Origin: Bacteroidota bacterium
GTDB taxonomy: Bacteria > Bacteroidota > Bacteroidia > Cytophagales > Cyclobacteriaceae
Direction: 5' to 3'
Assembly: GCA_023417785.1 (NCBI GenBank)
Contig: JAEZEH010000116.1
Span: forward strand, 1-15,190
Length of the DNA stretch: 15,190 nt
Position numbers and translations under genes: made by a program
Shown: one piece after another, positions 6,646 to 14,465 of the stretch
Position numbering within the stretch: the first letter of the stretch is position 1
Layout: every line of letters starts with the position of its first letter
Notes under the pieces: generated by a model
Told to the model about the DNA's origin: nothing
Databases searched by the model: none
The model's input: the letters and a program-made list of their open reading frames with translations, nothing else

Positions 6646-8481
6646 ATGTGTGGAATCGTTGCCTACGTGGGTCACCGCCAAGCGAAGGACGTCGTGATTA
6701 AGGGATTAAAACGTCTTGAATACCGGGGCTATGACAGCGCCGGAATAGCTCTCCTCAACGGAGGGCTTAATGTTTACAAGAAAAAGGGAAAAGTATCCGA
6801 ACTCGAGGAATTTCTGAAAGGAAAAGATCTTCACAGTACCATTGGCATAGGCCATACCCGATGGGCGACGCATGGCGAGCCCAATGACTGCAATGCTCAC
6901 CCGCATTATTCGTCTTCCGGAAATCTCGCGATCATCCATAATGGAATTATCGAAAACTACAGCGCTTTGAAGCAAGACCTCATTAACAAAGGTCACACGT
7001 TCGAAAGCGACACCGATACCGAAGTATTTATCCATTTTATCGAGGATATCAAGAGCAACGAAGGATGTTCTCTTGAAGAGGCAGTCAGACTGGCCCTTAC
7101 AAAGGTAATAGGTGCATATGCCATCGTTATTCTTTCGGCGGAAGATCCTGACCTTCTGGTTGCCGCGCGAAAGGGTAGCCCCCTCGTTGTGGGTGTCGGG
7201 AAAAATGAATTCTTCCTCGCATCTGACGCCACCCCGATCGTAGAATACACCAATGAAGTGGTATATCTCAATGACCAGGAAATCGCCGTTATCCGCGACG
7301 GGAAACTCAGCGTAACGGACACGGCAAACCTTCCGCTTACCCCTTACATTCAAACCATTGATATGGAGCTTGAAGCCATTGAAAAAGGCGGATTCGAGCA
7401 CTTCATGTTGAAGGAGATTTTTGAACAACCGAAGTCAATTCGCGACTGTCTCCGTGGAAGACTGGATTCTCAGTCGGGAAGATTAGTTCTCGGCGGATTA
7501 CGAGAATATGTCAACAAACTGGTTAATGCAGACCGGATCCTGATCGTTGCCTGTGGAACATCATGGCATGCCGGACTGGTGGCTGAATACTTCTTTGAAG
7601 AGTTCTGCAGGATCCCGGTTGAGGTTGAGTACGCGTCGGAATTCCGGTACCGGAATCCAGTTATCCGCGAAGGCGATGTGGTAATTGCTATTTCCCAATC
7701 CGGAGAAACGGCCGATACCCTTGCAGCCATTGAACAGGCCAAATCCAAAGGGGCAATTATCTTTGGAGTATGTAACGTGGTTGGATCATCCATCCCGCGC
7801 GCGACGCATGCCGGGGCATATACCCACGCCGGACCTGAAATTGGTGTTGCGAGTACCAAAGCTTTTACCGCTCAGCTCACGGTTCTGAATATGATCGCTC
7901 TGATCGTAGCCAAACAAAAGGGTACGATTACCGAGCAAAAGGCCCACGAACTCATGGTTGAAATGGAAACCATACCCGAGAAAGTAGAGAAAGCCCTCAA
8001 GTTGAACGACCACATCGAGGAGATTGCCGCCACGTTCAAAGATGCCAAAAACTTTATTTATCTCGGCCGTGGATACAACTTCCCGGTAGCGCTTGAAGGT
8101 GCGCTTAAGCTAAAAGAGATTTCCTACATTCATGCCGAAGGATATCCCGCGGCCGAAATGAAACACGGGCCGATCGCACTCATCGACGAAGAAATGCCGG
8201 TGGTGTTTATTGCTACCAAAGACAGTTCCTACGAAAAAGTAGTATCCAATATACAGGAAGTAAAAGCGCGGAAGGGGCGTGTTATATCGGTCGTAACCGA
8301 AGGCGATACACTCATCCCGAAGATGTCGGAATTCGTGGTGGAGATTCCCAGTGTGCACGAGGCACTGACGCCGCTGGTATCCGTTGTTCCACTGCAGTTG
8401 TTGTCGTATCACATCGCAGTAATGCGAGGATGTAACGTTGATCAACCGCGGAACCTCGCCAAATCGGTGACAGTAGAATAA
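6646..8481 (+). CDS. glmS: Glutamine--fructose-6-phosphate aminotransferase (isomerizing), GlmS
   Basis: A 611-residue cytoplasmic enzyme, close to the 609 of E. coli, which makes glucosamine-6-phosphate from fructose-6-phosphate and glutamine, the first step towards UDP-GlcNAc for peptidoglycan and LPS. After Met, Cys2 of MCGIVAYVGHR is the N-terminal nucleophile of the class II glutaminase domain (about 1-230); HTRWATHGEPN and LAIIHNGIIENY belong to it. Two SIS sugar-isomerase domains follow: VACGTSWHAG (near 303) with ISQSGETADT, and YLGRGYNFPVALEGALKLKE with AEMKHGPIALI. The C-terminal tail PRNLAKSVTVE matches the conserved end that reaches the active site. It is the last gene of its operon and is followed by a strong hairpin terminator. 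No glmS ribozyme is possible upstream given the 3-bp gap. Confidence 0.97.
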   Translation: MCGIVAYVGHRQAKDVVIKGLKRLEYRGYDSAGIALLNGGLNVYKKKGKVSELEEFLKGKDLHSTIGIGHTRWATHGEPNDCNAHPHYSSSGNLAIIHNGIIENYSALKQDLINKGHTFESDTDTEVFIHFIEDIKSNEGCSLEEAVRLALTKVIGAYAIVILSAEDPDLLVAARKGSPLVVGVGKNEFFLASDATPIVEYTNEVVYLNDQEIAVIRDGKLSVTDTANLPLTPYIQTIDMELEAIEKGGFEHFMLKEIFEQPKSIRDCLRGRLDSQSGRLVLGGLREYVNKLVNADRILIVACGTSWHAGLVAEYFFEEFCRIPVEVEYASEFRYRNPVIREGDVVIAISQSGETADTLAAIEQAKSKGAIIFGVCNVVGSSIPRATHAGAYTHAGPEIGVASTKAFTAQLTVLNMIALIVAKQKGTITEQKAHELMVEMETIPEKVEKALKLNDHIEEIAATFKDAKNFIYLGRGYNFPVALEGALKLKEISYIHAEGYPAAEMKHGPIALIDEEMPVVFIATKDSSYEKVVSNIQEVKARKGRVISVVTEGDTLIPKMSEFVVEIPSVHEALTPLVSVVPLQLLSYHIAVMRGCNVDQPRNLAKSVTVE

Positions 8482-8491
8482 AGAAATGTAC

Positions 8492-8535
8492 CTGGTGGAA
8501 CCAGAATCGAAAAGGGGCTTCGGTCCCTTTTTTTT
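8492..8535 (+). terminator. Rho-independent terminator after glmS, with UUCG tetraloop
   Basis: AAAAGGGGC at 8510-8518 pairs with GTCCCTTTT at 8523-8531 over nine pairs (one G-T) around the loop TTCG, closed by C-G, the very stable cUUCGg form. A run of eight T (8528-8535) overlaps the 3' arm. Just before it, CTGGT (8492-8496) and ACCAG (8500-8504) form a small second hairpin with a 3-base loop. It ends the GT5-like/DUF4270/glmS transcript and separates it from the sigma-factor operon. Confidence 0.9.
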
Positions 8536-8578
8536 ATTACTTTTCGATAATGCAAACCACGCTTAACCTGACGGACTT

Positions 8579-9142
8579 GTGAATCGGGGCGACGAAGAAA
8601 ACAGCAACAGGGACCTGCACCTGATCGACGCCTACCGAAAGAAACCTGACGTGGATGTGTTAGCTGAGCTGTATAAGCCCTATATGTCGCTGGTCTATGG
8701 GGTTTGTCTGAAATACCTGAAAAATCGGGAGGAAAGCCGGGATGCAGTTATGCAGATTTTTGAAAAGCTGGTAACCACACTTCAGAAGCACGAGGTCAGG
8801 CACTTCAAGAGCTGGTTGTATTCGCTTACGCGGAATTTCTGCCTGATGCAGTTACGCGCCGAAAAAGGGCGGTTCTTCGAAGATTTGTCGGCGGCTGTTA
8901 TGGAAACTGAGAGTTTTCTGCATCCCGAAGACGACCTCGACCAGGAAGGCCGCCTTGAGCGGTTGGAGCAGTGCATTGAGGAACTCAATACTGAACAGAA
9001 ACGGTGCGTTCAGTTGTTTTACATCCGGCAGAAATGCTACCGCGAAATCGAGGAGGCGACCGGATATGATGCCAGCAAAGTGAAAAGTTATATTCAAAAT
9101 GGTAAAAGGAACCTGAAGATCTGCATGGAGCGAAATGGGTGA
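8579..9142 (+). CDS. RNA polymerase sigma factor, ECF (sigma-70 family)
   Basis: A 187-residue two-domain sigma factor. Region 2 covers about residues 28-96: LAELYKPYMSLVYGVCLKYL, then REESRDAVMQIFEKL (the DAxxxxF core-binding pattern) and HFKSWLYSLTRNFCLMQLR for the -10 contact. Region 4 covers about 125-185, with LNTEQKRCVQLFYI and the helix-turn-helix YREIEEATGYDASKVKSYIQNGKRNLK. No ATG is available ahead of region 2; a TAA is in frame at 8564-8566, so the GTG at 8579 is the only start that gives a complete region 2. Its stop overlaps the next gene by 8 bp, the usual coupling of an ECF sigma to its regulator. The upstream 40 bp hold no clear TANNTTTG box; an ECF-type promoter could be present but is not recognised. 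Confidence 0.9.
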   Translation: MNRGDEENSNRDLHLIDAYRKKPDVDVLAELYKPYMSLVYGVCLKYLKNREESRDAVMQIFEKLVTTLQKHEVRHFKSWLYSLTRNFCLMQLRAEKGRFFEDLSAAVMETESFLHPEDDLDQEGRLERLEQCIEELNTEQKRCVQLFYIRQKCYREIEEATGYDASKVKSYIQNGKRNLKICMERNG

Positions 9143-10274
9143 CTTACGGGACGATATTGAAAAATATTGCAAGGGAGAACTTTCCCCCGCTGAAATGAAT
9201 GCGCTTGAACGCAAGGCATTGTCGGATCCGTTTCTGGCCGATGCGCTGGAAGGTGCCGGTTCGATTTCCCCGAAGGAATTCGAAGCGGATATTCAGGCAT
9301 TACAGGAGTCTTTGCAGCAGCGTCGAAAACCGGTGGCGCCCCTGTGGGTATGGGCTGGCAGGATTGCTGCCGGACTTACAGTTGTGGCCCTGGTTACCTT
9401 TACCATCCTTTACCGACCCGTTGAGGATACGCTCGCCGACGCGGATAAGCAGCCTGCGACTTCTGATACTAAATCCGCGACGGATTCCATTGCCGAATCG
9501 GGAAACATCGCTTCAGTTGAACCGACTCCGATTCCTGAAGTCACGCGGAGGCGCGCTGCACCGCAGTCGATCGAACCCATCTTGGAATCAGAAATATCGA
9601 TTCCCGAAAACCTTATTAATGAAGACGAATTCCTTTTGCCGGAGATCGAAAAGAAGGAGAGTCGACCTGCCAAAATTATTCAGGGGTATGTTGTTGATGC
9701 CGAAGACGGACGGGCTCTTCCGGGCGTTAACGTTACATTAAAGGGTTCAAACGTGGGGACCATCACCGACGAAGAAGGGAATTATCAGATTGCGATGGAC
9801 AGCCTCAGTGAAGGCCTGGTCTTCTCCTATATCGGATTTGAAAGCCGGGAAGTGGTTCCCGGAAGTAAGAACGAGGTGAGCGTTGCATTGGAACCTGATA
9901 TATCTGAGCTAAGCGAAGTGGTTGTAGTGGGCTATGGCACCCGCGAACCGGCTGCCGAACCCACGACCGTCGAGATGGCTGAACCCTCCGGGGGCAAGAA
10001 AGCCTTCAAACAGTACCTTGAACAAAACCTTCGTTATCCGGAACAGGCGCTGAATAACAAGGTTGAGGGCAAGGTCACGGTTCAGTTTACCATTCAGTCA
10101 AGTGGTGCGGTATCGGATTTCCGGGTTGTAAAAGGGTTAGGCTACGGATGTGAGGAGGAAGTAATCCGACTTATCCAGGAGGGCCCGAAATGGCAGCCCA
10201 CCAAAAGAAATCACAGGCCTGTAACCGATAAAGTGAAAGTTCGGATGAAGTTTTCACTTCCCAAGAAAAAATAA
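9135..10274 (+). CDS. Anti-sigma-like membrane protein fused to carboxypeptidase-regulatory-like and TonB C-terminal domains
   Basis: A 379-residue single-pass protein with an unusual domain chain. Residues 1-68 are acidic and helical (DLRDDIEKYCKGELSPAEMNALERKAL), like the cytoplasmic part of anti-sigma factors. One membrane segment lies at about 70-92. A Pro/Glu/Ser-rich linker runs to about 178. Residues 181-253 (IIQGYVVDAEDGRALPGVNVTL, GTITDEEGNYQI, FSYIGFESREV) form a carboxypeptidase-regulatory-like beta domain. Next comes SEVVVVGYGT (260-269), the signature otherwise found just after this domain in SusC-type receptors. Residues 287-376 are a TonB C-terminal domain (LRYPEQALNNKVEGKVTVQFTI, GYGCEEEVIRLIQEGPKW). 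The gene overlaps the sigma stop by 8 bp, which supports the role of its N-terminus as a sigma binder. That binding is inferred. Confidence 0.8.
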   Translation: MGDLRDDIEKYCKGELSPAEMNALERKALSDPFLADALEGAGSISPKEFEADIQALQESLQQRRKPVAPLWVWAGRIAAGLTVVALVTFTILYRPVEDTLADADKQPATSDTKSATDSIAESGNIASVEPTPIPEVTRRRAAPQSIEPILESEISIPENLINEDEFLLPEIEKKESRPAKIIQGYVVDAEDGRALPGVNVTLKGSNVGTITDEEGNYQIAMDSLSEGLVFSYIGFESREVVPGSKNEVSVALEPDISELSEVVVVGYGTREPAAEPTTVEMAEPSGGKKAFKQYLEQNLRYPEQALNNKVEGKVTVQFTIQSSGAVSDFRVVKGLGYGCEEEVIRLIQEGPKWQPTKRNHRPVTDKVKVRMKFSLPKKK

Positions 10275-10279
10275 CGCGA

Positions 10280-10921
10280 ATGTGGAACCGCCGGATTGTA
10301 CTTCTGATATCTCTCCTGATTGTGCTTACTGTTTCAGCGTATATCCTGTTGGTTGTGATTCCCGGGCGTTTCGCCCGGCAGACTTACGAAGGGGCGCAGA
10401 CACTTGCCCGTGATATACGCGAAGCATTTCAATTCTCACCTGAGATTCGCGTAAGCAATACAGTTATCCTTCAGGAACAACACGACATCCTCGAGCTTGC
10501 GCTAACGTCTCAGCAATTCCGGCACGAATATGTTTGGGTTAATACCTGGATGGGAAGTACAAAACGGATTACCATCACCGGCACGTTCGAAGCGAAAGCG
10601 GGATTCGATCTGGGACAAAAATTCAGCATTGACTTGCGTGACGATAAAGCTTACGTTACTCTCCCGCGAGCTACCTTACTTTCCATGGCACCGCGACACG
10701 ACATGGTCTTCCGCGATGAAAACGGAATCTGGAACTGGGTTGATGCCGCGGATAGATCGCGCGCGGTTAATGCCTTTACGCGCGATGCGGAACGCATCAC
10801 GCGTTCAGCCCGGTGGATCAGTCAGGCTGAGGACGCGCTTGAAAAACGGCTCACCGAAATTCTAAGACAGCACGGAAAAGAACCCGTGTTCGTCTATGAG
10901 GAGACGGTAGAAAAGCGTTAA
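10280..10921 (+). CDS. DUF4230 domain-containing membrane-anchored protein
   Basis: A 213-residue protein with one N-terminal membrane segment (about 7-27: VLLISLLIVLTVSAYILLVVI), which is an uncleaved anchor or a signal peptide, then a soluble domain with alternating strands and a C-terminal helical part. Segments such as RITITGTFEAKAGFDLGQKFSIDL and KAYVTLPRATLLSM fit the DUF4230 family, whose function is unknown. It follows the anti-sigma-like gene by 5 bp and so probably belongs to the same transcript; whether it takes part in the sigma signalling is not known. It converges with the response regulator across a 21-bp gap that holds a T run (10924-10930) but no strong hairpin. Confidence 0.75.
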   Translation: MWNRRIVLLISLLIVLTVSAYILLVVIPGRFARQTYEGAQTLARDIREAFQFSPEIRVSNTVILQEQHDILELALTSQQFRHEYVWVNTWMGSTKRITITGTFEAKAGFDLGQKFSIDLRDDKAYVTLPRATLLSMAPRHDMVFRDENGIWNWVDAADRSRAVNAFTRDAERITRSARWISQAEDALEKRLTEILRQHGKEPVFVYEETVEKR

Positions 10922-10942
10922 GTCTTTTTTTCCTGGTCCGGA

Positions 10943-11686
10943 CTATACGACTTTCTTCCGAATCAGTTTAGCATAAGTACGGCTTACAGGAAAGCTTTTT
11001 CCATTCTGCATTTTCACCACCATACCACCGTTGAAATGTTTCTCGATTTCTTTCAGTCCATTGATGTTGATAATCGTACTGCGGTGTACACGGATGAATG
11101 TTTCCGGATTCAGAATTTCTTCAAGTTTCCCGATACCGGATGAACTTACGAACTGATCATTTTTGGTCGTGAGTATAGTATAGTCGCCGGAAGCTTCAAG
11201 ATATACAATCTCTTCCACGGGGAGGTTGAGAAGTTTCTCGGACTTTTGTACGAAGATGTGTGTGTCGTATGAGGTACGGTTTTCTGTTTTCAGATTGCGC
11301 AGCAGCTCACCGACGTTGTTCTGTTCAACCTTCATGCGGTTGATGGCTCTTTCAACACCCAGCTTGAACCGTTCCTGATCCAAAGGTTTCAAAATGTAAT
11401 CGACCGCGTTCTTTTCGAATGCCTTGATAGCGTACTGATCATACGCGGTACAGAAAATCACATATGGATCGTGGGTAATTTCATCGAGCACATCAAAGCC
11501 TGTCATTCCCGGCATTTGTACATCAAGAAAAACAAGATCGGGTTTCACCTTGTCAATGGTTTCAACCGCTTCCTTTCCTTTTGAGCATTCACCGATGACC
11601 TGGATGTTGGGCATCTGCTGAAGATACTCCTGAAGCAGGTCGCGTGCTAATTTCTCGTCGTCTACAATAACACAGGTAATGTTCAT
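10943..11686 (-). CDS. LytTR-family response regulator
   Basis: A 247-residue DNA-binding response regulator. The receiver domain (1-118) has the acidic pair D9/D10, the phospho-acceptor D55 in LVFLDVQMPG, T80 in VIFCTAYDQYA and K100 in DYILKPLD. The LytTR DNA-binding domain covers about 142-245 (IFVQKSEKLLNLPVEEIVYLEA, FIRVHRSTIININGL, FPVSRTYAKLIRKKV). ATG at 11684-11686 (MNITCVIVDDE) is chosen, since the upstream TTG at 11713 adds residues not found in the family. It follows the kinase gene by 41 bp and should be its partner. Target genes are not shown by the sequence. Confidence 0.93.
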   Translation of the reverse strand: MNITCVIVDDEKLARDLLQEYLQQMPNIQVIGECSKGKEAVETIDKVKPDLVFLDVQMPGMTGFDVLDEITHDPYVIFCTAYDQYAIKAFEKNAVDYILKPLDQERFKLGVERAINRMKVEQNNVGELLRNLKTENRTSYDTHIFVQKSEKLLNLPVEEIVYLEASGDYTILTTKNDQFVSSSGIGKLEEILNPETFIRVHRSTIININGLKEIEKHFNGGMVVKMQNGKSFPVSRTYAKLIRKKVV

Positions 11687-11727
11687 GGACTGGGTGTTTT
11701 GATCAATTTGCAATTTAGGATGTTTTT

Positions 11728-12843
11728 TTAAACGGCCTGACTTTTCATTTCCTCTAAGTTATGGGGTTCCATTTCTTTTTCATAGGGGATAAAGAAACTA
11801 ACAGAATAGCCCCATTCGTTTGAACGGATCCGCAAACCGGAGTCCGGACCAAATATGCTCTTAAGACGCTGATCAGTATTTCGAAGTCCGACACCGCTTG
11901 AACTTCCGTCCATCACTTTTTGTGCGTTGGAACCTAGGCCGTCGTCTTTCACTTCGAAAAAGATCATATTGTTGAATCGCTTCACAGTAAGAATGATTGT
12001 GCCACCGTCATCTTTAGGGGCGATTCCGTATTTCACGGAATTCTCCACCAGGGGCTGAAGAATCATCGGCGGAATCTTGACTTTCAAACACGAGAAATCG
12101 ACCTGTTTCACAAACTTGAGGCGATCGCCGAAGCGCACCTGCTGAATCCGGATATAGTTGTCAATAAAATCAAGCTCATGGAGTAGTTTCACCATCTGAT
12201 CGCCATGTGAATCCAACGCATATCGAAATATATCAGAAAGCTGGGTAATCACCTTTCGGGCCTGTTCCTTACTGGATCCAATCAGCATATTAATTGAATT
12301 CAGCGTGTTAAACAGGAAGTGCGGGTTGATCTGCGACTTCAGGAGCGATATCTGCATTTCACGATTCTTAAGATGAAGTTCACTCTTTTCTTTTTCCTTG
12401 TTTTGAAGGCCCTGGAAGTAGCGGATTACGTAATAAGCCCCGACGGTGATGATATACTGATCGTGAAAATGAAGCCCTTCCCATTTCAGAAGCCCAAAAA
12501 GGTGGTTCTTCCAGAGGTCAACGCCGATCCATCCCTCAACATAGTCTTCCAGATAGTACGAAAGTGAACCCATGATGAGGAAGTGTGTCATTGCCCCGAT
12601 TAGGTGGCCGGCTACCTGAATATAGACACTGAAGCGGAACAGGAAATTCGAATAGAAGAAAATGCCTATTATCAGGATACATAGTGCTTCAAACAGGTAC
12701 AGGGCATTCCAGAATATATACGTGTGCGGATTTTCCAGCCGCCATTCGATCAACGTCCCGACTGCATAATTTACGGCAAACCAGAGGCAGAGTAACAGGT
12801 AAGCTCGCTTATAAATCCGTGGTATTTCTTCCAATGCTCTCAA
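11728..12843 (-). CDS. LytS-type sensor histidine kinase (His_kinase / HATPase_c)
   Basis: A 371-residue membrane kinase with about four hydrophobic segments in residues 13-145 (near 14-33, 42-64, 70-97 and 128-142) and no separate sensor domain. A short coiled linker (146-168) leads to the phospho-acceptor box LKSQINPHFLFNTLNSIN, with His175. The ATPase part has PLVENSVKYGI (N box, Asn268), DDGLG (300-304) and GVGLRN (317-322). This is the short LytS/YehU-type layout that pairs with LytTR regulators. The frame holds no early ATG; the first candidate start is a TTG at 12841-12843, with a second TTG three codons on, so the exact N-terminus is uncertain. It is upstream of, and on the same strand as, the regulator. 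Confidence 0.9.
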   Translation of the reverse strand: MRALEEIPRIYKRAYLLLCLWFAVNYAVGTLIEWRLENPHTYIFWNALYLFEALCILIIGIFFYSNFLFRFSVYIQVAGHLIGAMTHFLIMGSLSYYLEDYVEGWIGVDLWKNHLFGLLKWEGLHFHDQYIITVGAYYVIRYFQGLQNKEKEKSELHLKNREMQISLLKSQINPHFLFNTLNSINMLIGSSKEQARKVITQLSDIFRYALDSHGDQMVKLLHELDFIDNYIRIQQVRFGDRLKFVKQVDFSCLKVKIPPMILQPLVENSVKYGIAPKDDGGTIILTVKRFNNMIFFEVKDDGLGSNAQKVMDGSSSGVGLRNTDQRLKSIFGPDSGLRIRSNEWGYSVSFFIPYEKEMEPHNLEEMKSQAV

Positions 12844-13059
12844 AAGTTTCGAAAAATGGCAAATACAGGCTCCAAACTCAACGAAAAAGCGTCCAAGAAA
12901 ATTTTACATCGGTAAACCTTCATATGGGACGATCACGTTGCCTGCCACCGGCACAGGCGCTACTTGGCGTTCTCTGAGGAATATAAGACAAAAGCCCTGG
13001 AAATAATTCCGGTATGGGTATTAAAAAAGAAGCCGGCGTATATGCCGGCTTTGGGATTG
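12844..13059. other. Intergenic gap between the kinase promoter side and the aminotransferase 3' end
   Basis: This 216-bp stretch holds the leader of the kinase gene and, at its far end, the terminator of the aminotransferase. A 27-codon minus-strand frame (12840-12923) ends on the kinase start and is discussed as a finding. A small GC-rich hairpin, GCCTG (12940-12944) with CAGGC (12954-12958), has no T run. A minus-strand TGTATTTG at 12861-12868 region is one base off the -7 consensus and is only a weak promoter candidate. Confidence 0.4.
13023..13052 (-). terminator. Rho-independent terminator of the aminotransferase gene
   Basis: AAGCCGGC at 13030-13037 pairs perfectly with GCCGGCTT at 13044-13051 around a 6-base loop. 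On the minus strand the hairpin is followed by six T (complement of 13023-13028). It starts only about 8 bp past the aminotransferase stop codon, so it is well placed to end that transcript. Confidence 0.9.
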
Positions 13060-14256
13060 TTATTTTAACGCTAAAAACGCATCTTTCATTCGTTTCAGGG
13101 CCTTTCGGAGGTCTTCCTCGGATGCAGCATACGAAAGCCGGACGCAGCTTTCATCCCCGAACGCGCCGCCGGGCACCAGGGATACGTGCGCCTTTTCAAG
13201 CAGATAAAGGCACAGGTCATCCCCCGTGTTAATAGTGCGGTTGCCGTCGGATTTGCCATAATATGAACTGACATCGGGGAAAAAGTAAAACGCACCTTCG
13301 GGGTAGTTGGCCTTTATTCCGGGAATGTCTTTCAGTAACTCATAGACAATGTCCCGCCTCTTACGGTATTCCGCAACCATTTCAAGTGTAGGTCCAAGAT
13401 CACCAGTAATCCCGGCAAGTGCGGCGCGCTGAGCAATCGAACAGTTTGCCGAGGTGATCTGACCTTGTACTTTGTTGCAACCGTCGGCGATCCATTTCGG
13501 AGCGCAGATGTAACCGACACGCCATCCCGTCATGGCAAAACCCTTGGCGAACCCGTTTACCGTAATGGTTCGTTCGAACATTCCGGGAAATGAAGCAATG
13601 CTTACCTGTTCTCCTGTGAAATTTATGTGCTCGTAGATTTCGTCGGCAACGACCAGAACCTGCGGATGCTTCTGAAGTACGTCAACAATGGATTGGAGCT
13701 CTTTCTTAGAGAAGACCGACCCGGTGGGGTTACACGGCGACGAAAATATCAGCGCCTTGGTTTTTGGTGTGATTGCCTTTTCAAGCTGCTCTCCGGTCAC
13801 CTTGAAATCATTTTCAATTGAACCTTTTACCACCACCGGCGTGGCCTCGGTTAGCCGCACAAGGGCGTCGTAGCTAACCCAATAAGGCGAAAAAACTATC
13901 ACCTCATCATCCGGATTAAGCAGCGCCAGAAATGTGTTGGCGATAGATTGCTTGGCTCCGTTTGAAACAACAATATTTTCTGCCTTGTACGGCACGTTGT
14001 TTTCTTTCTGATATTTTGCGGCAATGGCTTCGCGCAGATCCTGATAGCCGGCTACCGGAGGATATGCAAAATACTTCCCGTCGTCAATGGCTTTCTTCGC
14101 CGCTTCGCAGATATGTTTAGGCGTCTTGAAATCGGGTTCGCCCAGGCTGAGACTGATAACGTCGATGCCCTTCATTTTGAATTCACGGGCCTTGGCCGCC
14201 ATTGCGAGCGTTGCCGACTCGTGAATGGCTTCGATGCGGTTTGAAAGTTTTGTCAT
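13060..14256 (-). CDS. Pyridoxal-phosphate class I aminotransferase, aspartate aminotransferase type (AspB-like)
   Basis: A 398-residue cytoplasmic enzyme of fold type I, subgroup I-gamma like the Bacillus/Thermus AspB proteins. It most likely moves the amino group between aspartate and 2-oxoglutarate. Visible active-site elements are the N-terminal SLGEPDF (37-43), SNGAKQ (98-103, phosphate binding), N176 in SSPCNPTG, D205 and Y208 in VADEIYEH, the PLP lysine K238 in GFAKGFAMTGWRVGY with R246, and R373 in VRLSYA, which binds the substrate carboxylate. Close relatives use other amino acids too, so the substrate is not certain. The open frame reaches 14499, but the extra part is Ser/Leu/Thr-rich and non-conserved, so ATG 14254-14256 (MTKLSNRIEAI) is used. 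A terminator follows directly. Confidence 0.92.
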   Translation of the reverse strand: MTKLSNRIEAIHESATLAMAAKAREFKMKGIDVISLSLGEPDFKTPKHICEAAKKAIDDGKYFAYPPVAGYQDLREAIAAKYQKENNVPYKAENIVVSNGAKQSIANTFLALLNPDDEVIVFSPYWVSYDALVRLTEATPVVVKGSIENDFKVTGEQLEKAITPKTKALIFSSPCNPTGSVFSKKELQSIVDVLQKHPQVLVVADEIYEHINFTGEQVSIASFPGMFERTITVNGFAKGFAMTGWRVGYICAPKWIADGCNKVQGQITSANCSIAQRAALAGITGDLGPTLEMVAEYRKRRDIVYELLKDIPGIKANYPEGAFYFFPDVSSYYGKSDGNRTINTGDDLCLYLLEKAHVSLVPGGAFGDESCVRLSYAASEEDLRKALKRMKDAFLALK

Positions 14257-14276
14257 GTTGTTATTAAAAAAGCGCC

Positions 14277-14284
14277 CAAAGAAA
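14277..14284 (-). promoter_or_regulatory. Candidate -7 box for the aminotransferase gene
   Basis: The minus strand reads TTTCTTTG, one base from the Bacteroidetes consensus TANNTTTG, 20 bp before the ATG at 14256. No clear -33 element is seen, so this is a modest prediction. Confidence 0.35.
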
Positions 14285-14306
14285 AGCATTAATCGCAAAA
14301 CTTCGA

Positions 14307-14335
14307 AAGAACCTTCGCAATGTTTGAAGGTTTTT
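14307..14335. other. Ten-pair hairpin in the recR-aminotransferase gap
   Basis: AAGAACCTTC (14307-14316) pairs with GAAGGTTTTT (14326-14335), with one G-T pair and a 9-base loop. It lies upstream of the candidate promoter box, between recR and the aminotransferase gene. On the minus strand it is followed by CTTTCG rather than a T run, so it could be a weak recR terminator or a structured leader. The rest of 14257-14505 is non-coding; its most striking part is a purine-rich tract. Confidence 0.45.
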
Positions 14336-14404
14336 AAAAATTGTGAGGATGGTTGGAAATTTTGAAAGCGGCTTGTGGTAATGGAAGATGTGACTGTTAG
14401 TTTG

Positions 14405-14465
14405 AGTGTGAGAGTGGAGTCAGAAAGGGAGTGAGAGGGAGAGTGGAGAAAGAGTGGAGAAAGAG
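14405..14465. repeat. Purine-rich low-complexity tract with an 11-bp tandem repeat
   Basis: The plus strand is almost all A and G with scattered T over about 60 bases. Its end holds two direct copies of GAGTGGAGAAA followed by GAG (14442-14466 region), and looser GAGTG/GAGGG units come before. On the minus strand, which is the one transcribed on both sides, it is a C/T tract directly after the recR stop. Confidence 0.6.

Noticed and set aside
9199..9741. Plus-strand 180-codon frame inside the anti-sigma/TonB gene
   Set aside because: It is a shifted shadow of that gene, with an Arg/Ser/Leu-rich composition typical of a wrong frame.
10922..10942. Bidirectional terminator between DUF4230 and the response regulator
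   Set aside because: There is a T run (10924-10930) but no stem of useful length before it; GTCCGGAC is a short palindrome only.
12940..12958. Small GC hairpin in the kinase-aminotransferase gap as a terminator
   Set aside because: Only a 5-bp stem and no T run on either side; the real terminator lies at 13023-13052.
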